DNA of 17,938 nucleotides from an uncultured Oscillospiraceae bacterium (lineage in GTDB: Bacteria; Bacillota_A; Clostridia; Oscillospirales; Oscillospiraceae). Shown one piece after another: positions 1-10,824 of this stretch; the stretch's first letter is position 1; every line of letters begins with the position of its first letter. The stretch covers positions 1-17,938 of the forward strand of contig CAKTGD010000011.1 of NCBI GenBank assembly GCA_934561335.1, given 5' to 3'. Both the position numbers and the translations under genes were made by a program. Below the pieces are notes generated by a model. That model saw only the letters and a program-made list of their open reading frames with translations, made no database searches and was not told the origin of the DNA.

Positions 1-1822
1 ATTCCTCCACCTCCTTGGCGGCCACCAGCATCAGGTCGGCCAGCTCATCGATGACCACCACCACGGTGGGCAGCTTTTTCAGCTCGGCATCCGTTTCGCA
101 CAGCGCATTGAAGCCCGCCAGATCCTTGACGCCACGCTCAGAGAACATCTTATAGCGCTTCATCATCTCGTACACCGCCCATTGCAGAGCGCCGGCAGCC
201 TTTTTCGGGTCGGTGACCACGGGGATCAGCAGATGGGGGATCCCGTTATAGGGGGCCAGCTCCACCATTTTGGGGTCCACCATGATAAAGCGCACCTCAT
301 CCGGGGTAGACTTATACAGCAGGCTGACGATCAGCGAATTGGTACACACCGATTTACCGGAGCCGGTGGTACCGGCAATGAGCACATGGGGCAGGCGGGC
401 AATATTTCCCACGATGGCGCTGCCGCCGATATCCTTGCCCACGGCAAAGGCCACAGGGCTGGGGTTGGCGGTAAAGGCGCGGCTTTCGATCACATCGCGG
501 ATGCGCACGGCGGTGACCGCCTTATTCGGTACCTCGATGCCCACGGCGGAGATCTTGCCGGGAATGGGGGCGATGCGCACGCCGGTGGCCCCCAGCGCCA
601 GCGCGATATCGTCGCTGAGGTTGGTCAGCTTACTGAGCTTGACGCCCTGATCCAGCGTAAACTCATAGCGGGTGACGCTGGGCCCGTGCACCACCTCGCC
701 GGGATGGGCGTCCACGCCGAAGGAGGTGAGGGCGGCGGCCAGACGCTGGGAATTGAGCCGCAGCTCTGTGCCTACCTCACGGTGGTTATCGTCGGTGTTC
801 TCATCCAGCAGCGTAATGGGGGGATAGCGGTACGCCTCCTCCCCCTCGGCCAGCTCCTTTTCGATGGCCTCGCTGACCTCGGCCGTGGCGGTTGCCACCT
901 CGGCGCGCAGGTGCTCCTTCCGCTTTTTGTCGGAAACCGGCTCTGCGGCAGGGGCAGGAGCGGCGGGGGCAGGAGCGCTTTCCGCCGGGGCCGCAGACGG
1001 CACGGGTGCGGCGGAGAGCGCCTCCGCCGGCGTCTTTACATCACCGGCACGCTGGGGGAACAGGCTGGCGGAGGAGGGCTTGAACAGCGCGTCCCCCTCT
1101 CCCGGCTCGGCGTCCAGCGGAATGTCGATGCTGGGGCGCTTTTTCCGCTGCTGCGGCGCGGCCGCAGGTCTTATAGGCGCGGTGGGTTCTTCGTATCCGT
1201 CGTCATCCTCATCCGCCCACCGGGCACGCTCCTCGGCGCGGCGCTTCAGCTCGGCCACGATCTGGGCGGGGGTGATATGCAGCGCCGCCAGCAGCGCCGC
1301 CGCCGTCAGCAAAATGGAGAGCAGCAGCGACACCACGCGGCTGAGCAGCGCTTCCGCCCCCACCGCCAGCGCACCGGAGATCACGCCGCCGCACAGCAGG
1401 GACTGACCGTCCTGCCACAGAGGGCGGATGCCCTCCAGCGTAAAGCCGTAGCTGCCGCGGCTGAGCAGCAGGTGCAGCACCATACCCAACAGCAGCGGCA
1501 GCAGCAGCGTGCAGCATACGCGCAGCACCACCGGCCGCCCCTTGTGGCCCAGCAGCACCACGCCGCTATAGGCCAGCGCCGGAGCGGCCAGCCAGTAGCC
1601 CCAGCCAAAGCAGCCCTTCAGCACATCGGACAGGAAGGTGAGCAATATGGCGTCCACATTAAAATAGGTGACCAGCACGCACAGAGCCAGCAGCAGACAG
1701 ACAAGCCCACCCACCAGCCGGGCCTGGGCATTATAGGCAGGAGGCGGCGGCGCGCTCCTGCGGCCGTTCCTGCCGTTTCCCTTGCCGGACGCAGTCGTTT
1801 TTTTCTTGGGTGTATTGGCCAT
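1..1822 (-). CDS. ftsK: DNA translocase FtsK/SpoIIIE, N-terminal 607 residues (3' end outside window)
   Basis: This is a membrane-anchored ATPase that pumps double-stranded DNA through the division or sporulation septum. The reading frame is open from an ATG at 1822 to the left edge. The protein starts with a basic stretch (KKKTT, RNGRR), then about four hydrophobic segments within roughly residues 30-165, then an acidic and Pro/Ala-rich linker. The motor follows: a GPSVTRYEF segment typical of the family's alpha domain, Walker A GTTGSGKS at residues 484-491 and Walker B VVVVIDELADL near residue 590. The C-terminal gamma DNA-reading domain lies outside the window. The start is supported by GAGGT seven bases upstream, which overlaps the uppP stop; the two genes are 8 bp apart and probably co-transcribed. 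The sequence cannot separate FtsK from SpoIIIE, since Clostridia often have one protein for both jobs. Confidence 0.96.
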   Translation of the reverse strand, partial: MANTPKKKTTASGKGNGRNGRRSAPPPPAYNAQARLVGGLVCLLLALCVLVTYFNVDAILLTFLSDVLKGCFGWGYWLAAPALAYSGVVLLGHKGRPVVLRVCCTLLLPLLLGMVLHLLLSRGSYGFTLEGIRPLWQDGQSLLCGGVISGALAVGAEALLSRVVSLLLSILLTAAALLAALHITPAQIVAELKRRAEERARWADEDDDGYEEPTAPIRPAAAPQQRKKRPSIDIPLDAEPGEGDALFKPSSASLFPQRAGDVKTPAEALSAAPVPSAAPAESAPAPAAPAPAAEPVSDKKRKEHLRAEVATATAEVSEAIEKELAEGEEAYRYPPITLLDENTDDNHREVGTELRLNSQRLAAALTSFGVDAHPGEVVHGPSVTRYEFTLDQGVKLSKLTNLSDDIALALGATGVRIAPIPGKISAVGIEVPNKAVTAVRIRDVIESRAFTANPSPVAFAVGKDIGGSAIVGNIARLPHVLIAGTTGSGKSVCTNSLIVSLLYKSTPDEVRFIMVDPKMVELAPYNGIPHLLIPVVTDPKKAAGALQWAVYEMMKRYKMFSERGVKDLAGFNALCETDAELKKLPTVVVVIDELADLMLVAAKEVEE

Positions 1823-1830
1823 AGTCTACC

Positions 1831-2658
1831 TCACTTGATCGCATTGAGCAGCAGCGTCAGCAAACCCGCCGCCCAGCAGTAATAGGCGAACGCGCCGAAG
1901 CGGCCCTTTTCCGCCACCATGCGCAGCAGGCGGATGCAGGCATATCCCACCGCCGCGGCAGTGACCACGCCCACCAGATACATGGGCACCTCGGCCCAGA
2001 CGATGCCGCCGGTAATGGCGTCCTTCAAGCTGAGAATATTGGCGCCCAGCACGGCAGGAATGGACAGCAGGAAGGAAAAGCGCACGGCAAAGCGGCGCTC
2101 GAACCCCACAAAGCAGCCGGCGGTGATGGTCATGCCGGAGCGGGAAATGCCCGGCATGGTGGCGATGGCCTGCCCCACGCCCACCAGCAGCACATCCTTC
2201 AGCGTGGCGCTGCGCTCGGTCTTTTTCCCCTTGCGCACCAGATCGCAGGCAAACAGCAGAAAACCGGTGACCACCAGCGCCGCGCCGATGAACACCATAT
2301 TATTGCCCAGCGCCTGCACCTTCTTATGGATGGGCAGGACGGCAAACAGGGGCAGCGTGCCCACGATGATCAGCAGGATCAGCCGGCGGGCAGGCGGCAC
2401 CTGCCGGGGCGTTGTGCCGTGAATCAGGTCGCCGACGCCGTGAATCAGTTCCTGCACCATGTCGCAGATATCGTGCCAGTAGGCGGCAAAGACCGCCGCC
2501 AGCGTGCCCAGATGCAGCAGCACATCGAAAAATTCCGGCACCACCGCGTCGATCTTCAGCAGGTTCTGGGCAATGGACAGATGGCCGGAGCTGGAGATGG
2601 GCAGAAACTCTGCAATACCCTGTACCAGACCCAGCAAAAAGGCAGAAAAGTATGTCAT
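1831..2658 (-). CDS. uppP: Undecaprenyl-diphosphatase UppP (BacA family)
   Basis: UppP is an integral membrane enzyme that removes a phosphate from undecaprenyl diphosphate, recycling the lipid carrier for peptidoglycan and wall polymer export. Overproduction is known to give bacitracin resistance. The 275-residue protein has the family's usual length. It shows the N-terminal block GIAEFLPISSSGH with the conserved Glu and Ser residues, the second block PGISRSGMT, and many hydrophobic helices through the C-terminus. I chose the ATG at 2658 (MTYFSAFLLG) over an in-frame ATG 22 codons upstream. GAGGTG lies about six bases before it, family proteins begin here, and the upstream extension (MIHPPLPEDG) is hydrophilic and overlaps the predicted promoter. 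It is the first gene of a probable uppP-ftsK unit. Confidence 0.96.
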   Translation of the reverse strand: MTYFSAFLLGLVQGIAEFLPISSSGHLSIAQNLLKIDAVVPEFFDVLLHLGTLAAVFAAYWHDICDMVQELIHGVGDLIHGTTPRQVPPARRLILLIIVGTLPLFAVLPIHKKVQALGNNMVFIGAALVVTGFLLFACDLVRKGKKTERSATLKDVLLVGVGQAIATMPGISRSGMTITAGCFVGFERRFAVRFSFLLSIPAVLGANILSLKDAITGGIVWAEVPMYLVGVVTAAAVGYACIRLLRMVAEKGRFGAFAYYCWAAGLLTLLLNAIK

Positions 2659-2698
2659 AAGAGTCACCTCATGTCGTATTGACGATTGTGTACGGCCG

Positions 2699-2716
2699 TC
2701 CTCCGGCAAAGGAGGA
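2699..2716 (-). repeat. Short inverted repeat in the uppP leader
   Basis: TCCTCC and GGAGGA are perfect 6-bp complements separated by six bases. In the uppP mRNA the GGAGGA arm would be paired about 40 nt upstream of the start codon. The real uppP ribosome site (GAGGTG) lies outside this hairpin. A role in mRNA stability or regulation is possible but unsupported. Confidence 0.35.
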
Positions 2717-2727
2717 TGAATCAATTC

Positions 2728-2736
2728 AGTATATCA
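2728..2736 (-). promoter_or_regulatory. Extended -10 promoter for uppP-ftsK
   Basis: On the minus strand the sequence TGATATACT combines a -10 hexamer (TATACT) with the TGn extension. It lies about 70 bp before the uppP start. No convincing -35 box is visible 17 bp further upstream, where the DNA is only T-rich, as is common for extended -10 promoters. Transcription would begin near 2721. Confidence 0.55.
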
Positions 2737-2839
2737 TAAACAGTGAAAAAATACCATACCTATTTGCGTCTTTCCCTGCGGCAGGGGGAAACCTCACGAA
2801 TAATTTACTTTCGTTTAGGCAATTTTTGTCAAATAACCA

Positions 2840-2868
2840 TTGTGAAACGGTGGAAAAAGTGATATGAT
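2840..2868 (+). promoter_or_regulatory. Sigma-A-type promoter of the V/A-ATPase operon
   Basis: TTGTGA (-35) and TATGAT (-10) are separated by exactly 17 bp, each with one or two mismatches to consensus. The start site would fall near 2875, just before a 7-bp hairpin, leaving a leader of about 115 nt. It is the only good promoter in the gap facing the ATPase genes. The stretch between it and the divergent uppP promoter (2737-2839) is AT-rich with a weak CCCTG/CAGGG hairpin near 2775-2787, and I see no gene there. Confidence 0.75.
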
Positions 2869-2878
2869 AAGCCATAAT

Positions 2879-2983
2879 CACCGGCAGGTGAAGCCGGTGC
2901 ATGACAATAGCAAAACGCAGCGGAGCTTCCCCTGTCTATACGGTACTTTTTTCAGGGGAGTCCTCATCAGAGGGGTTCCCCTG
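2879..2983 (+). promoter_or_regulatory. Structured 5' leader RNA of the V/A-ATPase operon, candidate riboswitch or attenuator
   Basis: The leader opens with a perfect 7-bp hairpin, CACCGGC/GCCGGTG, with loop AGGTGAA. The loop is complementary at six of seven positions to TTCCCCT at 2927-2933, which could form a pseudoknot. Further on lie four interacting segments: TTCCCCTG (2927-2934), CAGGGGAG (2953-2960), AGAGGGG (2969-2975) and a second identical TTCCCCTG (2976-2983). The G-rich segments can pair with either C-rich copy, so mutually exclusive folds are possible. AGAGGGG is also the only SD-like stretch before the ATG at 2989. This resembles a translational switch. Na+-I (DUF1646) riboswitches are known in front of Na+-related genes, including ones that use Na+ gradients to make ATP, but I could not confirm that consensus by eye. 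No intrinsic terminator is clear, and the T6 run at 2947-2952 lacks a stem directly before it. Confidence 0.5.
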
Positions 2984-2988
2984 CTTGC

Positions 2989-3327
2989 ATGCAGAGAAAG
3001 GCGGTGAGTGATCTGTATAAGGAAAAGGTAGCGCAGCTTCAGGAGGCGGAGAGCCGACTGGAAGCGGAAAAGGCCCATGCACAGCAGGCCGCGCAGGAGC
3101 TGCTGGAGCAGGCCGAAAAAGAGGGCGCGGCGCTGGTGGCACAGGCGGAGGCCGCCGTGCGGCAGGCTGACCGGGACGCCGCGGCGCAGACAGGGCAGCA
3201 GGCAGCCGCCCTCCGCGAGCAAATGCTGGCGGAAACGGAGCAGCAGTGCGGCCAGATGCGCGGCGCGGCCATGGGCCGGATGGATAAGGCCGTGGCTTAT
3301 ATCGTGGAAAAGGTGGTGAATCAGTAG
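2989..3327 (+). CDS. ntpF: V/A-type ATPase subunit G/H-like peripheral stalk protein (NtpF-like)
   Basis: A small charged protein (112 residues from this start), almost entirely predicted coiled coil and rich in Ala, Gln and Glu. It ends with KAVAYIVEKVVNQ, resembling the C-terminus of family G subunits. G pairs with subunit E to form the peripheral stalks that hold the catalytic head against rotation. It is the first gene of the operon, one base before subunit I, the place of ntpF in E. hirae. The start is uncertain. The ATG used here has only AGAGGGG 13 bases upstream. An in-frame GTG at 3004 has AAAGG just two bases away. The near-perfect AAGGCGGTGA at 2999-3008 would best serve an in-frame CTG at 3013. 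Identity rests on coiled-coil character, C-terminus and position, because this subunit is poorly conserved. Confidence 0.85.
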   Translation: MQRKAVSDLYKEKVAQLQEAESRLEAEKAHAQQAAQELLEQAEKEGAALVAQAEAAVRQADRDAAAQTGQQAAALREQMLAETEQQCGQMRGAAMGRMDKAVAYIVEKVVNQ

Positions 3328-3328
3328 C

Positions 3329-5760
<2,432 letters not shown>

Positions 5761-5772
5761 GGCAGGGCGCCT

Positions 5773-6357
5773 ATGAACGGAATGGATAAAATCATCAGCC
5801 GCATGGAAAGCGACGCCAAGGCCGAGCGCGACGCCATTGCCGCCGCCGCAGAGCAGAAGGCCGCTGCCATCCGCCACGACTATCAGGCCACGGCGGATTC
5901 CATGCAGCAGGATGCATTGATACGCCGCAAGGCGCACAATGCCGAGCATCTGGAGCATCTGAACGGCAGCAGCCAGATGCTGTGCCGCCAGCGGGTGCTG
6001 GCCGCCAAGCAGGAGATCATCGACGAGGCGTTCGCGCAGGCGGCGCTGGCCCTGACCCAGCTGCCCCGCGAGCAGTACATTCCGCTGCTGGCGGCGCTGG
6101 CCGCCGACAACGGCGCAGGCGACGAGGAGATCCTGCTGTCCGCCGCCGACCGGGCAGCGGTGGGACAGGCCGTGGTGGACGCGGCCAACGCAATAAAGCC
6201 CGGCGCAGCTTTCCGGCTGAGCGCGGAAACGCGGGAGACCGGCGGCGGACTGGTGCTGCGGCGGGACAAGGTGGAGCTGAACTGCGGTTTTACCGAAAAG
6301 CTGCGCCGCCTGCGGCAGGAGGAGTCCTCCGCCGTGGCGAAGCTGCTGTTTGAATGA
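5773..6357 (+). CDS. ntpE: V/A-type ATPase subunit E (peripheral stalk)
   Basis: Subunit E pairs with subunit G to form the outer stalks linking the A3B3 head to subunit I. The 194-residue protein has the family layout: a long N-terminal helix (about residues 1-105) rich in Ala, Glu, Lys and Gln, followed by a globular C-terminal domain. The latter contains ETGGGLVLRRDKVELNCGFTEKLRRL, close to the usual 'GG(LV)V...G...D.T...RL' ending of E subunits. The ATG follows the subunit K stop by 12 bases with a modest GGCAGG site. The gene ends in ATGA; the annotated subunit C start is a little downstream. Assignment rests on this C-terminal domain and on gene order. Confidence 0.93.
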   Translation: MNGMDKIISRMESDAKAERDAIAAAAEQKAAAIRHDYQATADSMQQDALIRRKAHNAEHLEHLNGSSQMLCRQRVLAAKQEIIDEAFAQAALALTQLPREQYIPLLAALAADNGAGDEEILLSAADRAAVGQAVVDAANAIKPGAAFRLSAETRETGGGLVLRRDKVELNCGFTEKLRRLRQEESSAVAKLLFE

Positions 6358-6371
6358 AAGGGGGTGCCCCT

Positions 6372-7355
6372 TTGTCAACGCACAGAAAGGACACCGACTA
6401 TCTGTTTTTATCCGGGCGGGTACGGGCGCTGGAGCGCCGGCTGCTGACGGTAGCCAAGCTGGAGCAGCTTTTACAGGCCGCCGATGTGGCCGCCTGCTCC
6501 CAGATCCTTTCGGAGCTGGGGTATGAGCCGATCCACGACGAGGCATCGCTGCAGGAGAGCCTGAAGCAGCAGCGGCAGGCGGTTTTTGCCGACATTGCCC
6601 ACTTTATGCCCGAGCCGGAGCTGCTGGATGTTTTCCGGCTGAAATACGATTATCACAATATCAAGGCGCTGCTGAAGGACGCCCAGAGCGGCGGGCGGCT
6701 GCTGATGGATGCAGGCTGCATCAGCGCCGCCGACATGGAGCGGCAGTACGCCGAAAGCGGCGAATGGCAGTTCCTGCCCGGAGAAATGGCGGACGCCGCC
6801 CGGGATGCCGCCGCCGTTCTGGCGGAGACCGGCAACGCCCAGCGCAGCGACTGCATCCTTGACCGGGCCTACTTCGCCCAGCTGCGGAAGCTGGCGGTGG
6901 AGAGCCGGTGCGGCTATTTGCAGGACTATATCCGCGCCATGATCGACGCGGCCAACCTGCGCTCGCTGGTGCGGGCGGCACGGCTGCACACCGACCCCGG
7001 TTTTTTGCGGCAGGTGCTGTTTGACGGCGGCAGCGTCAGCACGGACGTTATTGTGGCCCACACAGGCAGCGGCCCGGCCGCCCTGTATCGCGCCACCGCC
7101 TTCCGCACGGCGGCAGAGGCCGGTGAGGAGGCCGTCAAGGGCGGCAGCCTTACCGCCTTTGAAAAGGCCTGCGACAACGCGGTGCTGTCCGCGGCCGGTA
7201 AGGCACGGGGCATCCCCTTCGGCGTGGAGGTGGTGCTGGGCTATCTGGCCGCCAAGGAGGCGGAATGGACCGCCGTGCGCATCATCATGTCGGGACGTAT
7301 GGCCGGCATGACGGCAGACGCCATACGGGAAAGGCTGCGTGACCAGTATGTATAA
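6372..7355 (+). CDS. ntpC: V/A-type ATPase subunit C (d-type, central stalk to rotor connector)
   Basis: Subunit C is the funnel-shaped socket joining the D/F shaft to the K ring. The protein begins with STHRKDTDYLFLSGRVRALERRLL, typical of the family ('YxY...RVRALE'), contains FRLKYDYHNIKALLK and ends [38 protein letters not shown], close to the standard C-terminus. I chose a TTG start (327 residues). An in-frame ATG at 6354 overlaps the subunit E stop but has no ribosome site before it and adds MKGGAP, which is just the translated ribosome site. AAAGGGGGTG at 6357-6366 is ideally spaced for the TTG. The ATG cannot be excluded as a reinitiation start. Confidence 0.94.
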   Translation: MSTHRKDTDYLFLSGRVRALERRLLTVAKLEQLLQAADVAACSQILSELGYEPIHDEASLQESLKQQRQAVFADIAHFMPEPELLDVFRLKYDYHNIKALLKDAQSGGRLLMDAGCISAADMERQYAESGEWQFLPGEMADAARDAAAVLAETGNAQRSDCILDRAYFAQLRKLAVESRCGYLQDYIRAMIDAANLRSLVRAARLHTDPGFLRQVLFDGGSVSTDVIVAHTGSGPAALYRATAFRTAAEAGEEAVKGGSLTAFEKACDNAVLSAAGKARGIPFGVEVVLGYLAAKEAEWTAVRIIMSGRMAGMTADAIRERLRDQYV

Positions 7356-7656
7356 GATCGCTGTGATGGGCGACCGGGACAGCGTATTGGGCTTTCGGGC
7401 GCTGGGACTGGACGTTTTCTTCTGCGATGAGGCGGAGGCCGGACGCAAAACGCTGCACCGGCTGGCACAGCAGGATTACGCCGTGGTCTATATCACCGAG
7501 CAGCTGGCCCGGGATCTGACCGGGGAGATCGCCCGCTATAAGGACGATATGACCCCCGCCGTGATCCTGATTCCCGGCAAGGAGGGCTCGCTGGGTCTGG
7601 CGGGCCACGCACTGCAGGCAGCAGTGGAACGCGCCGTGGGCGCGGACATTTCCTGA
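7339..7656 (+). CDS. ntpG: V/A-type ATPase subunit F (central shaft, NtpG-like)
   Basis: Subunit F is a small Rossmann-like protein that sits with D on the central rotor shaft and may modulate ATP hydrolysis. The 105 residues contain [24 protein letters not shown], the family's characteristic N-terminus, then [14 protein letters not shown] and a mid segment [20 protein letters not shown], matching its 'P.I..IP...G..G' pattern. A GTG at 7339 has GGAAAGG four bases upstream. An in-frame ATG at 7348 would give MYKIAV, the more usual family start, with longer spacing. Either start lies inside the end of subunit C, so translation is coupled. It is called NtpG in Enterococcus naming. Confidence 0.94.
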   Translation: MTSMYKIAVMGDRDSVLGFRALGLDVFFCDEAEAGRKTLHRLAQQDYAVVYITEQLARDLTGEIARYKDDMTPAVILIPGKEGSLGLAGHALQAAVERAVGADIS

Positions 7657-7669
7657 AAGGAGCAATGAA

Positions 7670-9445
7670 ATGGGTAAGATCATCAAAGTCTCCGGTCCGC
7701 TGGTGGTGGCAGACGGCATGGCGGACGCCAGTATGGCGGACGTGGTGCGCGTAGGCAGCCAGCAGCTGATCGGAGAGATCCTGAATATGACCGGAGAGAA
7801 GGCCTCCATTCAGGTATATGAGGAGACATCCGGCCTCGGCCCCGGCGCGGAGGTGGTGACCACCGGCGCGCCGCTGAGCGTGGAGCTGGGCCCCGGCCTG
7901 ATCGAAAACATCTACGACGGTATCCAGCGGCCGCTGGAGGAGATCGTGCGGCGCGTGGGCGCCAACATCACCCGCGGCATTCAGGTACCGCCGCTGGACC
8001 GCGAGAAGCTGTGGGACTTTACGCCCACGGCCAAGGTGGGCGACAAGGTGCTGACCGGTGATGTGCTGGGCACCGTTCCGGAAACGGAGGTGGTGCTGCA
8101 CAAGATCATGGTGCCCCATGGCGCCGACGGTACGGTGGAATGGCTGGCGGAGGCCGGACAGTACAACATCACCCAGCCCATCGCCCGCATCAAGCTGGCA
8201 AACGGCGAGGTACGGGAGCTGACCATGGTGCAGAAGTGGCCTGTCCGCGTGGGCCGTCCCTATAAGAAAAAATTCCCGCCGGAGCGGCCCTTGCAGTCCG
8301 GCCAGCGGGTGATCGACACCATGTTCCCCATCGCCAAGGGCGGTACCGCCGCCGTGCCCGGCCCCTTCGGCTCCGGCAAGACCGTGGTGCAGCACCAGCT
8401 GGCCAAGTGGTCGGACGTGGATATCGTGGTCTACATCGGCTGCGGCGAGCGGGGCAACGAGATGACCGACGTGCTGCGGGAGTTCCCGGAGCTGACCGAC
8501 CCCCGCACAGGCGAGAGTCTGATGAAGCGGACGGTGCTCATCGCCAACACCTCCGATATGCCGGTGGCCGCCCGTGAGGCGTCGGTTTATACCGGCATCA
8601 CCATCGCCGAGTATTTCCGGGACATGGGCTACGACGTGGCGGTTATCGCCGACTCTACCTCCCGCTGGGCCGAGGCCCTGCGCGAGATGTCCGGCCGTCT
8701 GGAGGAGATGCCCGGCGAGGAGGGCTATCCCGCGTATCTGGCCTCCCGTCTGGCCCAGTTCTATGAGCGGGCAGGCGTGGTGCAGTGTCTGGGCAGCGAC
8801 GAGGAGCGCACCGGCTCCCTGACTGCCGTGGGCGCCGTGTCGCCTCCCGGCGGCGACCTTTCCGAGCCGGTGGCGCAGGCTACCATGCGTATCGTGAAGG
8901 TATTCTGGTCGCTGGACGCCTCGTTGGCCTATCGGCGGCATTTCCCCGCCATCAACTGGCTGAACTCCTATTCGCTGTATCTGGATTCCGTGACGCCCTG
9001 GTTTGATGAAAACCTCGGGCCGGAGTTCATTGCCAACCGCAACCGGGCCATGCACCTTTTGCAGGAGGAGAACGAGCTGAACGAAATCGTGCAGCTGGTG
9101 GGTAAGGATTCCCTGTCGCCCCGGGATCAGCTGACGCTGGAGATCGCCCGGATGCTGCGGGAGGACTTCTTGCAGCAGAACGCCTTTATGGATGTGGACT
9201 CCTATTCCAGCTTTGACCGGCAAAAGCGGCTGATGGCGCTGATCCTGCACTATGAGGATCTGTGCCGCGACGCCATTACCAAGAATGTGGCCACGGACGC
9301 GCTGTACACCATCCCCGCCCGCGAAAAGCTGGGCTGGGCCAAGTACGCCTCCGCCGAGGAATACGCCGACAATTATCAGCAGGTGCAGGTGGAAATGGAG
9401 CGGGAGATCGCCGCTCTCATCAAGAAAGCAGGTGAGGACGAATGA
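7670..9445 (+). CDS. ntpA: V/A-type ATPase catalytic subunit A
   Basis: Subunit A binds and hydrolyses (or makes) ATP in the A3B3 hexamer. The 591-residue length is standard. The P-loop GPFGSGKT is at residues 231-238. [10 protein letters not shown] (258-267) holds the catalytic glutamate E260. [13 protein letters not shown] and [20 protein letters not shown] follow, and [10 protein letters not shown] is the ATPase alpha/beta signature. The A-specific non-homologous insert lies at about residues 115-185. AAAGGAG lies seven bases before the ATG, and the start [17 protein letters not shown] is typical. An ATG five bases earlier is out of frame. The 3' end overlaps the subunit B start. All catalytic residues are intact. 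Confidence 0.98.
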   Translation: MGKIIKVSGPLVVADGMADASMADVVRVGSQQLIGEILNMTGEKASIQVYEETSGLGPGAEVVTTGAPLSVELGPGLIENIYDGIQRPLEEIVRRVGANITRGIQVPPLDREKLWDFTPTAKVGDKVLTGDVLGTVPETEVVLHKIMVPHGADGTVEWLAEAGQYNITQPIARIKLANGEVRELTMVQKWPVRVGRPYKKKFPPERPLQSGQRVIDTMFPIAKGGTAAVPGPFGSGKTVVQHQLAKWSDVDIVVYIGCGERGNEMTDVLREFPELTDPRTGESLMKRTVLIANTSDMPVAAREASVYTGITIAEYFRDMGYDVAVIADSTSRWAEALREMSGRLEEMPGEEGYPAYLASRLAQFYERAGVVQCLGSDEERTGSLTAVGAVSPPGGDLSEPVAQATMRIVKVFWSLDASLAYRRHFPAINWLNSYSLYLDSVTPWFDENLGPEFIANRNRAMHLLQEENELNEIVQLVGKDSLSPRDQLTLEIARMLREDFLQQNAFMDVDSYSSFDRQKRLMALILHYEDLCRDAITKNVATDALYTIPAREKLGWAKYASAEEYADNYQQVQVEMEREIAALIKKAGEDE

Positions 9446-10818
9446 TGAAGGAATACCGTACCATCCACGAGGTCTCCGGGCCGCTGATGGTGGTGGAAAA
9501 CGTGGAGGGCGTTACCTATGACGAGCTGGCGGAGATCCGCCTGCACGACGGTCAGGTGCGCCGCTGCAAGGTGCTGGAGGTGGACGGCGACCGGGCCGTG
9601 GTGCAGCTGTTTGACTCCTCCGCCGGCATCAACCTGCGGGATTCCACCATCCGTTTTCTGGGACACCCCTTGCAGCTGGGCGTGTCCGCCGATATGCTGG
9701 GCCGCGTGTTCAACGGCATGGGCGAGCCCATCGACGGCGGCCCCGAGCTGCTGGCTGAGGCGTATAAGGACATCAACGGTCTTCCTATGAACCCCGCCGC
9801 CCGCGACTATCCCAACGAGTTTATCCAGACCGGCATCAGCACCATCGACGGCCTGAATACGCTGGTGCGCGGACAGAAGCTGCCCATCTTCTCCGGCTCC
9901 GGTCTGCCCCACGCCAATCTGGCGGCGCAGATCGCCCGGCAGGCCAAGGTGCTGGACGACAGCTCCAACTTTGCGGTGGTGTTCGCCGCTATCGGCATCA
10001 CCTTCGAGGAATCGGAGTTCTTCGTGCGGGAGTTTAAGCGCACCGGCGCTATCGAGCGGACGGTGCTGTTCACCAACCTGGCCAACGACCCCGCCGTGGA
10101 GCGTATCGCTACCCCCCGTATGGCGCTGACCGCCGCGGAGTATCTGGCCTTTGAAAAGGATATGCACGTGCTGGTGATCCTGACGGATATCACCAACTAC
10201 GCCGAGGCGCTGCGTGAGGTTTCCGCCGCCAAGAAGGAGGTCCCCGGACGCCGCGGCTATCCCGGCTACCTCTATACCGACCTTGCCACCATGTATGAGC
10301 GGGCAGGCCGCAAGCTGGGCTGCAAGGGTTCCATCACCATGATCCCCATCCTGACCATGCCGGAGGATGACAAGACCCATCCCATTCCCGACCTGACCGG
10401 CTATATCACCGAGGGACAGATCATCCTCAGCCGCGACTTGTACCGCAAGAACATTATGCCGCCGGTGGACGTGCTGCCCTCTCTGTCCCGTCTGAAGGAC
10501 AAGGGCGTGGGCGAGGGCAAGACCCGGGAGGATCACGCCCCCACCATGAACCAGCTGTTCGCCGCCTACGCCAGCGGCAAGGAGGCCAAGGAGCTGATGA
10601 CCATTCTGGGCGAGGCCGCCCTGAGCCCCACCGACCTGCTGTACGCCAAGTTCGCTGATGAGTTTGAAAAGCGCTATGTCTCTCAGGGCTTTGACGAAAA
10701 CCGCTCCATTCAGGAGACGCTGGATCTGGGCTGGGAGCTGCTGCGGATGCTGCCCAGAAGCGAGCTTAAGCGTATCAAACCGGAGATGCTGGACAAGTAT
10801 CTGCCGGTGAAGGAGTGA
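9442..10818 (+). CDS. ntpB: V/A-type ATPase regulatory subunit B
   Basis: Subunit B alternates with A in the head and contributes the arginine finger to the catalytic site. In 458 residues it shows the degenerate P-loop [17 protein letters not shown] (from residue 151), as expected for non-catalytic B subunits. It also has [20 protein letters not shown] (R270-R271 onward) and the alpha/beta signature [11 protein letters not shown]. The start overlaps the subunit A stop in ATGATG. Either the first ATG (9442) or the second (9445) could be used, with AGGTGAGG upstream, differing by one residue. The C-terminal helical domain ends [17 protein letters not shown], a normal family ending. Confidence 0.98.
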   Translation: MMKEYRTIHEVSGPLMVVENVEGVTYDELAEIRLHDGQVRRCKVLEVDGDRAVVQLFDSSAGINLRDSTIRFLGHPLQLGVSADMLGRVFNGMGEPIDGGPELLAEAYKDINGLPMNPAARDYPNEFIQTGISTIDGLNTLVRGQKLPIFSGSGLPHANLAAQIARQAKVLDDSSNFAVVFAAIGITFEESEFFVREFKRTGAIERTVLFTNLANDPAVERIATPRMALTAAEYLAFEKDMHVLVILTDITNYAEALREVSAAKKEVPGRRGYPGYLYTDLATMYERAGRKLGCKGSITMIPILTMPEDDKTHPIPDLTGYITEGQIILSRDLYRKNIMPPVDVLPSLSRLKDKGVGEGKTREDHAPTMNQLFAAYASGKEAKELMTILGEAALSPTDLLYAKFADEFEKRYVSQGFDENRSIQETLDLGWELLRMLPRSELKRIKPEMLDKYLPVKE

Positions 10819-10824
10819 TGATCC

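Noticed and set aside
182..1882. Plus-strand open frame of 566 codons
   Set aside because: It is antisense to ftsK, whose Walker motifs and membrane segments are clear. The translation is low-complexity Arg/Gln/His with no recognisable domain.
2664..2672. Two-codon upstream open frame (ATG AGG TGA) overlapping the uppP ribosome site
   Set aside because: The ATG arises by chance within the GAGGTGA context and has no ribosome site of its own.
2679..2867. Small plus-strand open frame (62 codons) in the divergent intergenic region
   Set aside because: It overlaps both predicted promoters, has no proper ribosome site and no recognisable sequence.
2947..2952. T6 run in the ATPase leader as an intrinsic terminator
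   Set aside because: No stable stem ends directly before it; the bases upstream (TATACGGTAC) have no good complement within the leader.
7493..9250. Long minus-strand open frame (585 codons) opposite ntpA
   Set aside because: It lies wholly against a gene with all catalytic motifs. Its His/Gln/Gly/Leu-rich translation is typical of the antisense of GC-rich codons, and it has no ribosome site or domain.
9891..9945. Missing canonical P-loop in subunit B as a sign of a defective gene
   Set aside because: [13 protein letters not shown] is the normal form of this loop in non-catalytic B subunits.
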